From: JANQLU01 sp964434955
Lineage (GTDB): Bacteria > Planctomycetota > Planctomycetia > Pirellulales > Pirellulaceae
NCBI GenBank assembly: GCA_964434955.1
Contig: CAYSXI010000008.1
Location: forward strand, 4,394-68,393
DNA length: 64,000 nucleotides
Direction of reading: 5' to 3'
This document shows, in pieces, positions 18,546 through 28,342 of this stretch. The translations under genes and the position numbers were made by a program. The notes under the pieces were generated by a model that was given only the letters and a program-made list of their open reading frames with translations, made no database searches and was not told the DNA's origin. Numbering within the stretch: the stretch's first letter is position 1; each line of letters starts with the position of its first letter.

Positions 18546-19813
18546 TGTTGGCGGAAGTTTCGAGGGAGTTTTCCAAGCTTCCCAAGCCGCTGTATTTCTT
18601 GTATGCCGGAACGATCGTTACCCGGATGGGTGCTTTCGTATTTCCCTACCTGACCATTTACCTGTCGGAAGTCCGGGATTTCGGATTGGACGTCGTCGGG
18701 TTGGTTCTTTCCGTCGGCAGTATTGGCCTGTTGCTGGGCAACTTGCTCGGCGGCTGGTTGACCGATCGATGGAGCCGAAAATGGACCCTGATTTTCGCGC
18801 TTCTGTTAAACGCCCTCGGGTTCGGCGCACTGGCATTTCATTACCCGGCGGGGTGGATGTACGCTTCATTTCTGTTTGTCGGTTACTTGGGCTCGGGTAT
18901 GTACAACCCGGCAGCAAATACGGTCATTTCTGATCTGACCGAAGAAAACAAACGGCAGTTTGCTTATACCGTCAATTACGTCTGCGTGAACGTGGGAATG
19001 GCGCTCGGGCCTCTGCTTGGAGGTTTCCTGGCGACGGTTTCCTACCTTTGGATATTCGTTGGCGACGTGATCACTTCGCTGGTTTGCGCGAGCTTGATTT
19101 GCATTGGCGTCGCCGAAACAAAACACCAACTCGTCAAAGCAGAAGTTTCGGCTAACGAGAAAAAGAAACCTCAACCGCGATTGGTTTGGCTGCGGCACCC
19201 GCTCGTGTTTCTCTTTTGTTTGATTTACTTCTTTCTGATCTGTCCACTGATGGGATTGGAATTTGCCGTCCCATTGCTAGTCAAAAAAGCGTTTTCCAGT
19301 TCGGAAGTTTTTATCGGCGTTATCTACACGATCAACGCGGTTTGCATTCTGTCATTGAGCTTCTTCGTGGAAAAGTTCATCCGCGGGAAAAGCGAGATTC
19401 GTTGGATGATTGTCGCCGGTTGTTTCTGGGCGGCCGGGTTGATGATCTTGTTGTTTGGCTACTCGATCCTAGCATTGATGATTTGCACGGCGGTTTGGAC
19501 CATTGGAGAAATCATCGCTTCCATTATCGTCCCGACCTATATTTCCAATCGGGTTTCGGCCGATGTCAAAGGTCGTTTTTTGGCACTCAATGATGTGGTC
19601 CGAAGTTTTTCGGGTGTCATCTGCCCAATCGGTCTCGGTTTCCTGTGGAAGTATTCGGGACCGGAACGGTGCGTGCAGGTGTTGACGCTTTTGCCTTTGG
19701 TCGCAATCGCCTGGTACCTCGGGATCTGGGTTTTTGGTGGCCCGGAAAACGCGCGACCCCAGGCCGACACGTCTTTGACAAGAAAAGAAAGCGAGTTGGC
19801 CCTGGATGATTGA
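18545..19813 (+). CDS. Major facilitator superfamily transporter
   Basis: The product is about 422 aa with roughly 11-12 hydrophobic helices. The loop between helices 2 and 3 reads GGWLTDRWSRK, the MFS signature, and the helix 5 motif LGPLLGG is present. It fits the drug/metabolite efflux type (MdtH-like), acting in the cytoplasmic membrane. It overlaps the upstream radical SAM gene by one base and the downstream DUF418 gene by 8 bp, which implies coupled translation. Export of a product made by the radical SAM enzyme is an inference from this arrangement. Confidence 0.88.
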   Translation: MLAEVSREFSKLPKPLYFLYAGTIVTRMGAFVFPYLTIYLSEVRDFGLDVVGLVLSVGSIGLLLGNLLGGWLTDRWSRKWTLIFALLLNALGFGALAFHYPAGWMYASFLFVGYLGSGMYNPAANTVISDLTEENKRQFAYTVNYVCVNVGMALGPLLGGFLATVSYLWIFVGDVITSLVCASLICIGVAETKHQLVKAEVSANEKKKPQPRLVWLRHPLVFLFCLIYFFLICPLMGLEFAVPLLVKKAFSSSEVFIGVIYTINAVCILSLSFFVEKFIRGKSEIRWMIVAGCFWAAGLMILLFGYSILALMICTAVWTIGEIIASIIVPTYISNRVSADVKGRFLALNDVVRSFSGVICPIGLGFLWKYSGPERCVQVLTLLPLVAIAWYLGIWVFGGPENARPQADTSLTRKESELALDD

Positions 19814-21074
19814 CGCGGGCAAAACAAATGCGACTCCGAGCGACGCCCGCCAACGAATGGCGGGGCTGGACGCGCTGCGCGGCTTGGCCCTTTTTGGGAT
19901 TCTGTTCGTCAACCTCACCTGGTTCACCGGTTTTGCCGTGACGATGGCCATGAACCCCGATCACTTCAAGGATCTGGGGACCTTTGAAATGGACACGAGT
20001 GTCAACTGGCTGGTGGCGTTCCTGGTTGACTCGAAGTTCTGGTCGATTTTCGCTTTGTTGTTTGGGATTGGACTTGGACTCCAAACGGTTCGTTATCAAT
20101 CCGAGGGGAAAGGTAACGGCATCTTGTACTTTCGTCTTGCCGTGCTGTTCGTTCTCGGAATGTTTCACGGCATTTTCGTTTGGTTCGGAGATATTATTAG
20201 TCTCTATGCACTAACCGGATTCTTGCTTCTGTTGTTTGCAAGGCTGCCTGCCAAGATCATCTTGGTCTGCGGTATCGGATTCCTTCTTTTGCCCATTCTG
20301 CAAAGCGGGATTTGGCTTGTTTACTTTGAACAGGTCAAGGCTTCAGGCGGGGAAGGCCCTGACTTGAGTCACGGCCCATTTGAACTCTTGCATTATTTTC
20401 CGGAAGGTAACCTGGCTCAAACCTTTGAAGCCAACTGGGCTTACTTTGTGAAGCGTTGGGTTCGCGGCGTTTGGGAAGGTCGATTTTTCAAGCTACTCGG
20501 GATGTTTTTGTTGGGCCTGTATTTGGTGAAGGCAAATTGGATCACCGCGAAGCCAAACAACGAGAAGTCGGTGGCCTTGGGATGGTGGTTTGTGCTTGTG
20601 ATTGGATTCATGATTGGATTGCCCTGCAACTACTATGCTGCCAACCACGAAATCTCGGTACTGCCCCTCGATCAAAACGAGTACTGGGTCACGATGGCCA
20701 AGTGCCTTGGCGTACCTGCATTGGCGATGGCCTATGTGGCCGGCTTCTTTTTGGTCCATGATGCGACCAGCAGATTGGCCATTTGGCGACCCGCCGCGTT
20801 GGTTGGCAGAATGTCATTGACCAATTACGTGATTCAGTCGCTGGTTGGCGTCTTTGTTTTTTATGGATGTGGATTGGGCTATTGGGGTTCATTTGGAATC
20901 ACCTGGTCGTTCGCGGTCATCGTTGGGTTTGTCGTCGGACAAACAGCATTGAGTGCCCTGTGGCTGCGCTTCTTTGCTTTCGGGCCACTTGAGTGGGTCG
21001 CACGCTGCGCCACCTATCGAAGAATTTTGCCGCTTCGTCGCCGCGATGCGGATTCGGAAGAAAAGCAACAATGA
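19806..21074 (+). CDS. DUF418/YeiB-family membrane protein
   Basis: The product is 422 aa with about ten membrane segments. The N-terminus carries the family signature DALRGLALFGILFVNL and the C-terminal half has the DUF418 region (GRMSLTNYVIQSL, then LEWVAR near the end). YeiB-type proteins are related to membrane acyltransferases, but their biochemical role is not settled. The ATG overlaps the end of the MFS gene. The next gene begins 18 bp after the stop. Confidence 0.85.
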   Translation: MIDAGKTNATPSDARQRMAGLDALRGLALFGILFVNLTWFTGFAVTMAMNPDHFKDLGTFEMDTSVNWLVAFLVDSKFWSIFALLFGIGLGLQTVRYQSEGKGNGILYFRLAVLFVLGMFHGIFVWFGDIISLYALTGFLLLLFARLPAKIILVCGIGFLLLPILQSGIWLVYFEQVKASGGEGPDLSHGPFELLHYFPEGNLAQTFEANWAYFVKRWVRGVWEGRFFKLLGMFLLGLYLVKANWITAKPNNEKSVALGWWFVLVIGFMIGLPCNYYAANHEISVLPLDQNEYWVTMAKCLGVPALAMAYVAGFFLVHDATSRLAIWRPAALVGRMSLTNYVIQSLVGVFVFYGCGLGYWGSFGITWSFAVIVGFVVGQTALSALWLRFFAFGPLEWVARCATYRRILPLRRRDADSEEKQQ

Positions 21075-21092
21075 TCAATGGGAGATGATGAG

Positions 21093-23423
21093 ATGAATTT
21101 AAGGTCCTGCTTGCTCTTGGTGGTCTTTCAACTATTCGTCTCCGCGGTCGCGGGCCAAGCGAGATCCGATGACTGGGCTCAATGGCGCGGTCCTTCGCAG
21201 GATGGTCATGCGAATACCCAAGGTTATTTCGACTCGAAGGGATTCAAGTTGGATCTCGTATGGCAGAAACACTTTGGGGCAGGTTATGCGAGCATCTCAG
21301 TCGCGAAAGGGAAGCTCCTGGTTTCTTTCGCCGAAGGGGAGTCGGACTGGATGGGCGCTTTTGATTCCCGATCGGGAAAACCCCTGTGGCGAAAACGGAT
21401 TGGGAAGAAATATCCTGCGCATGATGGTGGCCACGATGGACCATTAAGTACGCCCGTCAGTGATGGGAAAACCGTGTTTACTTTGGGGCCCTGGGGAACG
21501 CTGTTTGCGTTTGACCTGCAAGATGGAACGCCGAAATGGCAGGTCGACCTGGTCAAGGAATATCGAGCCCGCGCGCCCTTCTGGGGCTTCTGTACCACGC
21601 CGACTTTGACCGAGGACTCCGTCATCGTTCAAGTCAGCGGGCGGCAGGAGAACGGGATCATCAGCTTCGACAAAACGACCGGCAAAGTGAATTGGAAACA
21701 ACCAGCCGGTTCCACTGACTATCGCTCTCCGGTCCTGGCCAAGGTGAATGGACGTTCACAGCTTGTTTGCAGCACCAACTACGAAACAAGCGGCCACGAT
21801 CCCAAAACAGGTCGCAAGATTTGGTCCAAGCGCACCGGGAGCCGCCACGAGATGACCCCGGTTCCTGTGGGAGACAATCAGATTCTTGTGATGGATCGAT
21901 CGGGATCCGAGCTGATCCGGATCAGTTCGGTTGGAATTGCGACGCGAGCCTGGCGTTCTTCTGAGCTTCGAAGTTACGCAACGCCGGTCTACCACGACGG
22001 CTACCTCTATGGCTTCTCAGGCGGCATCCTGACTTGCGTGGATTCCAAAACCGGAAAACGTGTTTGGCGCTCTCGTCAGCCCGGCGGTAAGGCAATGATC
22101 CTGGTTGACGGTCACCTGGTGATCTTCGGTTCCAAGGGAGACGTCGTTGCGGTAGAGGCAACGCATGAAGGCTATCAAGAAAAGTCTCGTATTCGGGTCT
22201 CCACCGCCGATGGATACGCTTCGCCCATCTTTGCTGATGGGATGATCTTTGCCCGGGATCTCACCGGCAAGATCTATGCAGTCAAAGCCATCAAAACCTC
22301 CAGCGTCGCCAAGAATGACATTCCGGTTCGCAATCAATTTGATGAGTTTCTTGTTCGACTTCGGAAGTCGAAAGATCAGAAGGCGTCCATCGACGAATTC
22401 ATGGCGAAGCAAAAGTCGTTTCCCATCGTCGAGGATCATCGTTGGGTTCATTTTGTGTACCGCGGCGATGTCGAAGACGTCGCCATTCAGGGAACCATGT
22501 TGCACGGTGGCGAAGCAGATTCGTTGAAACGATTCGACAAATCAAATCTGTTTTACCGAAGTTATGAAATCGAACCGGGGGCCCGTTGGGAGTATCAGTT
22601 CATCGTGGACTTTGATGCCTACATCCCGGATCCTCGAAATAAGCAAACTGCCTATCGACGCGATCAATGGTCCGAACTCGTATTGGACGGTTGGAAAGAG
22701 CCCCAATGGGCCAAACGATTCCGCGGCAAAAAGAAAGGCGATATCGAAAACATTGGCTACGACGGCGGAACGGCGACTGTCTTTTTGCCTCATGGATACA
22801 AAACGTCCGAGAAACGTTATCCGCTTCTGGTGATTACTGATGGAGACGAGTGGCTTTCAACCGGTGATGCTCGAAGCGTCTTGAATCAGCTTTTTGAGGA
22901 ACGAACCGAACCAGCGATTGTCGCTTTCGTTTCGGCAAATCAATCCCGTGCGTTGGGCGGAGGACAAACCAAAGCGTTTGCCGAAGCCCTGGCTGGTGAT
23001 TTGCTCAAAGTGATTGAGGGCAAGTTTCGAACGATCAAGAATCGAGAATCAAGAACCCTGATTGGCAGGCGAGGCGCGGCCGTTGCGGCCGTCTATACGG
23101 CACTTCGCTATCCGGAAACCTATGGAAACTGTATTGCCATTTCTTATGGTCGAGCGGATACGGTTCGAAAAGACGCGATCGCGGAACTGATCGGCCAAGA
23201 GAAAAAAACAAAGCCAAATCTTTACCTGACCTGGAACCGGTATGAAGTCTCTCGGCCGCTAAGTTTCAATTGTCGAGATCAAAGCATCGCGCTCTTTGAG
23301 GATCTGAAATCCAACGGTTACAGCGTCCAGGGAATTGAACGAACCGATAGTTCCAGTTGGCGAAGCTGGCGGATTATGTTCGGCGAATCTTTGATTGCAT
23401 TTTTCGCAAAAAAAAAGCAATAA
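21093..23423 (+). CDS. Secreted PQQ-type beta-propeller protein fused to a degenerate esterase domain
   Basis: The product is about 776 aa. A signal peptide (LLLVVFQLFVSAVAGQA) is followed by a PQQ-like propeller beginning WAQWRGPSQDG, with repeated DSKTGKRVWR-type blades to about residue 400. From about 530 an enterochelin-esterase-like alpha/beta-hydrolase region follows (GTATVFLPHGYK, then YPLLVITDGDEWL). At the nucleophile elbow the sequence is IGRRGAA (657-663), with no Ser, so this domain is probably not a working esterase. ATG 21093 is preferred because GGAG lies 9 nt upstream; ATG 21078 would precede it by 5 codons. It ends the four-gene run. Confidence 0.8.
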   Translation: MNLRSCLLLVVFQLFVSAVAGQARSDDWAQWRGPSQDGHANTQGYFDSKGFKLDLVWQKHFGAGYASISVAKGKLLVSFAEGESDWMGAFDSRSGKPLWRKRIGKKYPAHDGGHDGPLSTPVSDGKTVFTLGPWGTLFAFDLQDGTPKWQVDLVKEYRARAPFWGFCTTPTLTEDSVIVQVSGRQENGIISFDKTTGKVNWKQPAGSTDYRSPVLAKVNGRSQLVCSTNYETSGHDPKTGRKIWSKRTGSRHEMTPVPVGDNQILVMDRSGSELIRISSVGIATRAWRSSELRSYATPVYHDGYLYGFSGGILTCVDSKTGKRVWRSRQPGGKAMILVDGHLVIFGSKGDVVAVEATHEGYQEKSRIRVSTADGYASPIFADGMIFARDLTGKIYAVKAIKTSSVAKNDIPVRNQFDEFLVRLRKSKDQKASIDEFMAKQKSFPIVEDHRWVHFVYRGDVEDVAIQGTMLHGGEADSLKRFDKSNLFYRSYEIEPGARWEYQFIVDFDAYIPDPRNKQTAYRRDQWSELVLDGWKEPQWAKRFRGKKKGDIENIGYDGGTATVFLPHGYKTSEKRYPLLVITDGDEWLSTGDARSVLNQLFEERTEPAIVAFVSANQSRALGGGQTKAFAEALAGDLLKVIEGKFRTIKNRESRTLIGRRGAAVAAVYTALRYPETYGNCIAISYGRADTVRKDAIAELIGQEKKTKPNLYLTWNRYEVSRPLSFNCRDQSIALFEDLKSNGYSVQGIERTDSSSWRSWRIMFGESLIAFFAKKKQ

Positions 23424-23567
23424 ATCCTGGCAGACGCGAATACGTTTGCCACTTTTTTTCTCAATCCACCGCGGCGGAAAAGAAACCGGTTGCTCGTCGA
23501 GATTTTGGTTATAATTTCGATCTCGTATCAGCACCGGTTCCTCGATATCTAACGGATCATTGCAGAG

Positions 23568-25595
23568 ATGTCGCAAAACTTCCAACGACCACCCGCAAAC
23601 CGACCCCAGCATCCTGTTCACCCACAACCGGGTCACCCACAACCGGGTCATCCTCAGCCGGGTCATCCTCAGCCGGGTCATCCTCAGCGACCGAATAAAC
23701 CTTCGGGCGGCGGCGGAATGATACTTTGGCTCGTGCTTGGTGGCGTTGCCCTGATGTTGATGCTTGCCGTTGGCGGTGCGGCGGTGGTGTTCATGATGGG
23801 CGGCCGAGACTCTGGCAAAGGAAGTCGCGTGGAGGAACAGGCCAAAGTTCCCGGTGCGTTGACGGACTCGGAAATCAAGAATTTGGCCAACGACTTGAGT
23901 TCGCGGCACAACGAACCTATCGAAGTTCCAACATCACTGGATCGCGCCATCGAGATTCTTGAATACTCGGACGGCACGATCAGCCAGTCACCGTTTGTGG
24001 CGCGTTCTCAAAAGCTGATCGCATCCGAGTGGCTCTACGCCCGCGAGGTCGATGAATCGAAACGAGCGCGTGCCGCCAAGGCAATTGCCGGCTCCTATCA
24101 CAGTTCAAGCGGCGGGGATTTGCAAAAATCACTTTTGCGAACCTATCGCCCCTGGGGAAACAAAGACAATGTTCACTTGTTCCTCAAGTGGCGGACGAAT
24201 GACTCGGAAGTGCCCCAGTTGCTGGAGTTGGTCGAAAAGTATCCGACGCCGGCAACCATGGAAAAACTGGCTCCGTACTTGAAAACCAAGTACGGCGACG
24301 TTGCTGAGAAGATCCTTTTGGAAATTGGAAATGACGGCGATGCAAAACTGCTTGTTCCAATCTATGACTCCAAGGACACCGTTGCCGTCGATCGCGTCAA
24401 GAAAATCTTCGGACACTGGAACGTCGACGTCGACAAAACCCGAATCGAGTATTACACCACCAAGGCGGTCGGTGGAGATGCGAAGTCTTGGGAAATGGTG
24501 GCCAGCATCCCCTTTGAAGCGTCGATGCAGCCGACCGTCATCGACGGACTGAGACGATTCCGACGAGACACGTTCAACCTGGACGACTGGCTGGATGCCT
24601 GCTTGGTTTGGGGCGACGATTCGGTTTTGCCATTGATTCACGAAATCTTGAACGGCAAGTACTCGTTTACCAACACGAAAGCGCTTGCGGTGATCACCAA
24701 GTTCCCGCACAAGTCCTCCGTGCCCGTTCTCGTCAATCGATTGCTGAACTCCTGGTCGACCGAAGGTGAACCGCTTTCATCGGCCCTGATCAAACTTTAT
24801 GAAGCGAAGATTGACGGTGTCGATTTCGAGAAAGAAGTCCATGTTCCCGCCGTCAAGCGAATCAACGAGTTGCAGTTTTATCGCTTGCCTGCTGTAAAGA
24901 AGCTCCTGGACACGACCAACTTTGACCAGAATCTGTTTGTCGATCAATGCATCACGGACCTGCAAAGCACGGAAACGTTCAAGCCGCGGAAGGCGATGGA
25001 AGCACTCTCCAAAATGCAGGTGATCGAAGAGCGTCGATTCGATGTTGCGAAATCGATTGCAGACGCTGGAAAGCTGAACCGATCTTCCGGATATAAGGCG
25101 GCGTTTCTCCACTGGGCGAATCACAAGAATCCACACCTCTACGAGATTCTCAACAATGACAAGTTCGGGGGCACGGAATGGCAAACCGCGCTCAAGATCG
25201 CACTAAAGGGCACGGACAACGACGACAAGTTGATTGTTCCAATCGCCCGAGCCCTGGGAGATTTCTTTAAAGGTGAGGAAGTCGTTGCCATTCTTGCCGA
25301 ACATGATGAACGGGCCGAGAAGATCATGATGACGATCTTGCAGAGCAATAGCGGCAAAGAAATTATCGGGGCATGCCAGGTGCTCCAGCGGGTCGGAACG
25401 GAAAAGTGCATCCCCCGATTGAAAGAACTTCTCAAGATCGCGGAGAAAGCCAAGAACCGAAAGATTTATGATGCGGTTCAAATGGCGGGGACGGCAATTA
25501 CCAACCGCGTCGGTGAAGACAAGATCAAGGAGTACGAGAAAGAGCTTCGCGACAAACGCAACCAGGAAAGGCGGGACAAAAGCGGCGACAAGTAA
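23568..25595 (+). CDS. Membrane-anchored HEAT-like repeat protein with HPQPG repeats
   Basis: The product is 675 aa. The N-terminal cytoplasmic tail contains four HPQPG pentapeptides in tandem. A single membrane helix (about 51-73, ILWLVLGGVALMLMLAVGG) follows. The long remainder is helical with HEAT-like spacing and a charged C-terminus rich in Lys, Arg and Glu. No catalytic motif was seen. It is convergent with the TPR membrane protein gene, leaving only 19 bp between stops. The family appears planctomycete-specific, which I infer from style and cannot check. Confidence 0.7.
   Translation: MSQNFQRPPANRPQHPVHPQPGHPQPGHPQPGHPQPGHPQRPNKPSGGGGMILWLVLGGVALMLMLAVGGAAVVFMMGGRDSGKGSRVEEQAKVPGALTDSEIKNLANDLSSRHNEPIEVPTSLDRAIEILEYSDGTISQSPFVARSQKLIASEWLYAREVDESKRARAAKAIAGSYHSSSGGDLQKSLLRTYRPWGNKDNVHLFLKWRTNDSEVPQLLELVEKYPTPATMEKLAPYLKTKYGDVAEKILLEIGNDGDAKLLVPIYDSKDTVAVDRVKKIFGHWNVDVDKTRIEYYTTKAVGGDAKSWEMVASIPFEASMQPTVIDGLRRFRRDTFNLDDWLDACLVWGDDSVLPLIHEILNGKYSFTNTKALAVITKFPHKSSVPVLVNRLLNSWSTEGEPLSSALIKLYEAKIDGVDFEKEVHVPAVKRINELQFYRLPAVKKLLDTTNFDQNLFVDQCITDLQSTETFKPRKAMEALSKMQVIEERRFDVAKSIADAGKLNRSSGYKAAFLHWANHKNPHLYEILNNDKFGGTEWQTALKIALKGTDNDDKLIVPIARALGDFFKGEEVVAILAEHDERAEKIMMTILQSNSGKEIIGACQVLQRVGTEKCIPRLKELLKIAEKAKNRKIYDAVQMAGTAITNRVGEDKIKEYEKELRDKRNQERRDKSGDK
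23619..23687. repeat. 15-bp coding minisatellite (HPQPG)
   Basis: Two identical copies of CACCCACAACCGGGT (23619-23648) are followed by two of CATCCTCAGCCGGGT (23649-23678) and a partial copy. The two sub-types encode the same five residues but differ at synonymous positions, so each type probably spread by separate duplication. Confidence 0.9.
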
Positions 25596-25614
25596 GCCCT
25601 GGACTCGACTTTTC

Positions 25615-26934
25615 TCATCTCGTTGGCGATGCCGCCACCAGGAATCCGAGAAAGAACTGAAGCACAAATCCGCCCAAGGCGCCAAGCAAGAATAGTCCGA
25701 TCGCGATGGCGAATGCGGCAGAAGCGACGAGCGTCTCGCCGAGGGCGAGAAAAATCAGAACTGCAAATATATGGATCACCGCGATTGCGCCAAACGCAAT
25801 TGACAACGAAATCGCTGTTGTCTTTGGCCACCCTTCGTCGCAAGACAGGACCTGACTTAGCGGCAGACTAACGACGGCCAACAAAATTCCGGATGTGAAT
25901 CCGTAAAACCCCCAAGATCCGTTCCAGATCGCGCCGCTCACCGCAATTAGCGCAGAAACCGCCATGAGTCCGAACACGACTGCCATCCAGTTGGAGTGTC
26001 TTGTTTCTTCCCGATCGAAGGCATTGCGACCGTACTTGCTGCAACGAACCAGCAAAGTGAAAAGTGGGTCACTCCACCAGGTAAAGCAGGCAAAGAAAAT
26101 GTAAGCGGCTGCGATCGGCCAGTAGACGTATTCGAGGATCGGATTCGCTCTTGCAAGTTGTCGAAGGATTCGCATTCCGACAAACATGGCGATAATAATC
26201 GCAAATTGAACCTTGTAGGAATACTTGTTCATCCAAAAAACCCAATTCAAGAATACGCGGTAGGGCCAATACTGCGCCTTGAGCGCCGTGACCAAACCAT
26301 CGCGGGCAATTGGGCAACCGGGATCCAGTCGCAATGCTTCCTGAAAATCCTTTAGTGCTTCGCGGTATTCCCCCCGGTGCAGCTTGGCTTGACCATTGAG
26401 CCAAAACGCTTCGGAGTCCTCTGGGTTTTGTTGGACGATTCGCTGGGCCTCGGCAAGCCCCTGATCTGCTTTTCCCTGTTGCTGAAGTGCAAACGAGAGG
26501 TTGGCAATCAGACTGGGATCCTCGGGATTGATCTCCAATCCCGTTCGGGCCACTTCTTCAGCACGTGCCCAGTTACGTCGTTGGATTTCCAACCCTGCCA
26601 ACATCGAATAGTTGTCTTCGTCGTAGGGCTCAATCTCAATTGCGACGTTGATGGCTTCAACCGCATCGGCGACTCGATTTCTTTGTTGAAGTACGGAAGC
26701 AAGCACGTAGTGTCCCGCGGGGTCCGTCGGATCCGACAAGATTGCGTCGCGGGCGGCGGATTCGGCTTCATCGAAATTTTCCAACTCGAGATGGGCGCGA
26801 GAGAGCCCCGCCAGAACGTCGGTGTTATCGGGGTACTCGGCGGCCATTCTGCCGAACTCAACGAGGGCTTCCTGAGCTCGACCATGTGAGATCAAAAGGT
26901 AGCCGCGTTGCAAAGCTGGAAAAAAGTCGGACAT
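25615..26934 (-). CDS. TPR protein with C-terminal multi-pass membrane domain
   Basis: The product is 439 aa. About six tetratricopeptide repeats occupy residues 1-205 (for example LAGLSRAHLELENFDEAESA). The rest has about six hydrophobic segments (such as FAIIIAMFVGMRIL and LFLLGALGGFVLQFFLGFLV). The ATG at 26934 is used; an adjacent TTG would add one residue. It follows the TPR-AAA gene by 33 bp on the same strand and probably forms an operon with it. The TPR part is a likely docking surface for the ATPase, by inference. Confidence 0.75.
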   Translation of the reverse strand: MSDFFPALQRGYLLISHGRAQEALVEFGRMAAEYPDNTDVLAGLSRAHLELENFDEAESAARDAILSDPTDPAGHYVLASVLQQRNRVADAVEAINVAIEIEPYDEDNYSMLAGLEIQRRNWARAEEVARTGLEINPEDPSLIANLSFALQQQGKADQGLAEAQRIVQQNPEDSEAFWLNGQAKLHRGEYREALKDFQEALRLDPGCPIARDGLVTALKAQYWPYRVFLNWVFWMNKYSYKVQFAIIIAMFVGMRILRQLARANPILEYVYWPIAAAYIFFACFTWWSDPLFTLLVRCSKYGRNAFDREETRHSNWMAVVFGLMAVSALIAVSGAIWNGSWGFYGFTSGILLAVVSLPLSQVLSCDEGWPKTTAISLSIAFGAIAVIHIFAVLIFLALGETLVASAAFAIAIGLFLLGALGGFVLQFFLGFLVAASPTR

Positions 26935-26970
26935 CAAAACTACTTGATCAGCAAGAGAACCAAAGTCGAA

Positions 26971-28305
26971 CTACAAGCCGAGATACTCTCGAACTTCATC
27001 ATATTCGCCGCCCTGGTTGGCATACAAAACATAGTTGCGGGCTGCAGCAGCCCATTCCTTGGTTGTCGGCTTGTGACGTTTGGCTGCGTTGAGCAAGTCT
27101 TTGGTCTTAAGTGGAAGCATCTTACCCGTCTTGACGGCCTCCTGGATCTTGGCTTCGATCGCGATATCGACAACCGCTTTCAGGTCGGCTCCCGAATACT
27201 CCCTGGTTTTCTTGGCAACTGAAACAAAGTCCAGGCCTTCTTGAGGCTTTTCTTTACAAAGAAGTTGCAGGATTGCGGCCCTCGCTTCCTGGTCGGGCGG
27301 CGGAATAAAAAGGATGCGATCAAATCGGCCTGGCCGACGAAAGGCAGAATCGATATGCCAGGGCGCGTTGGTCGCCGCCAGGATCAACAACCCCTCATTG
27401 CTGGCTTCAACATTATCCAGCTCCGACAAGAATTGATTGATCAGATGCCTCGAAGCGCTCGTCCGCATATCACTTCGTTTCGAACCCAATGCATCGACTT
27501 CGTCAAAAAAAAGTACGCAAGGTGAGTTGCGACGGGCCTCGACGAAAATCTGATGCATGTTTCTTTCGCTGTTGCCGATCCACATGTCGAGGACGTCGTG
27601 CAGCCCAATTGAAATAAAGTGGCTGTCGATTTCACCCGCGGTAGCTCTTGCAAGATAAGTTTTTCCGCATCCCGGCGGTCCAAACATCAAGATTCCACCA
27701 CCTGTGGACTTGCCATAGGCTTTGAACATCTCAGGTTGTTGCAATGGAAGGATGATCTTCATTCGAATCTCTTCCTTCACCGTTTGCATTCCGCCTACAT
27801 CATCGAATTTGCATTCGGGCTTTTGCATTTCGACTTCAAAACCGGAATCATCTTCAACCTCTCGAATGCGACCTTCATCCACGTCATACGACTCTTCGTT
27901 TTGACTGATTCCCAGCTTGTCCCTCAACTCCGCATCTTCCAAATCGGGATCCGCCTCGAGTGCTTGTTTGTAACGAGCAACTGCATTGGGAATGTCGCCT
28001 CGTTGGACGAGCAAACGCGAATACATGACCAGCGCTTCGGGGTCCGGTGAAGATCCTTCGCACATACTTTCAAGCAAGACCAGTGCTTGCGTGTCTTGCT
28101 GATCACCCCAAAACGCACGGGCAAGTCCCAGCTTGGCATCACGGTTGTTTGGGTCCGAAGCAAGCGCGGCTTTAAAATGGCCTACTGCCTGTTCAAAACT
28201 TCGGCGGTCCAAATACGCTTTGGCCACTACCAGCCTAAGTGGAATATTGTCTGGAGTGGCGTCCAGCGCGGCCAACAGTGCATTGAGTTGTTCGTCGGTC
28301 GACAT
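26971..28305 (-). CDS. AAA ATPase (CDC48/FtsH-type module) with N-terminal TPRs
   Basis: The product is 444 aa. Residues 1-130 hold TPR-like helical pairs. A classic AAA domain follows: Walker A GPPGCGKT (about 209-216), Walker B LFFDEVDAL (about 262-270), and the second region of homology with RRPGRFDR (arginine fingers). The segment FDDVGGM before it is the entry motif of CDC48-like ATPases. The C-terminal lid is short. It lies between cysK and the TPR membrane protein on the same strand with gaps of 37 and 33 bp. ATP-driven remodelling of a membrane partner is inferred. Confidence 0.85.
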   Translation of the reverse strand: MSTDEQLNALLAALDATPDNIPLRLVVAKAYLDRRSFEQAVGHFKAALASDPNNRDAKLGLARAFWGDQQDTQALVLLESMCEGSSPDPEALVMYSRLLVQRGDIPNAVARYKQALEADPDLEDAELRDKLGISQNEESYDVDEGRIREVEDDSGFEVEMQKPECKFDDVGGMQTVKEEIRMKIILPLQQPEMFKAYGKSTGGGILMFGPPGCGKTYLARATAGEIDSHFISIGLHDVLDMWIGNSERNMHQIFVEARRNSPCVLFFDEVDALGSKRSDMRTSASRHLINQFLSELDNVEASNEGLLILAATNAPWHIDSAFRRPGRFDRILFIPPPDQEARAAILQLLCKEKPQEGLDFVSVAKKTREYSGADLKAVVDIAIEAKIQEAVKTGKMLPLKTKDLLNAAKRHKPTTKEWAAAARNYVLYANQGGEYDEVREYLGL

Positions 28306-28342
28306 GCTTCATCCGGCAATAACTGTTTCTTAGGATGCCTGT

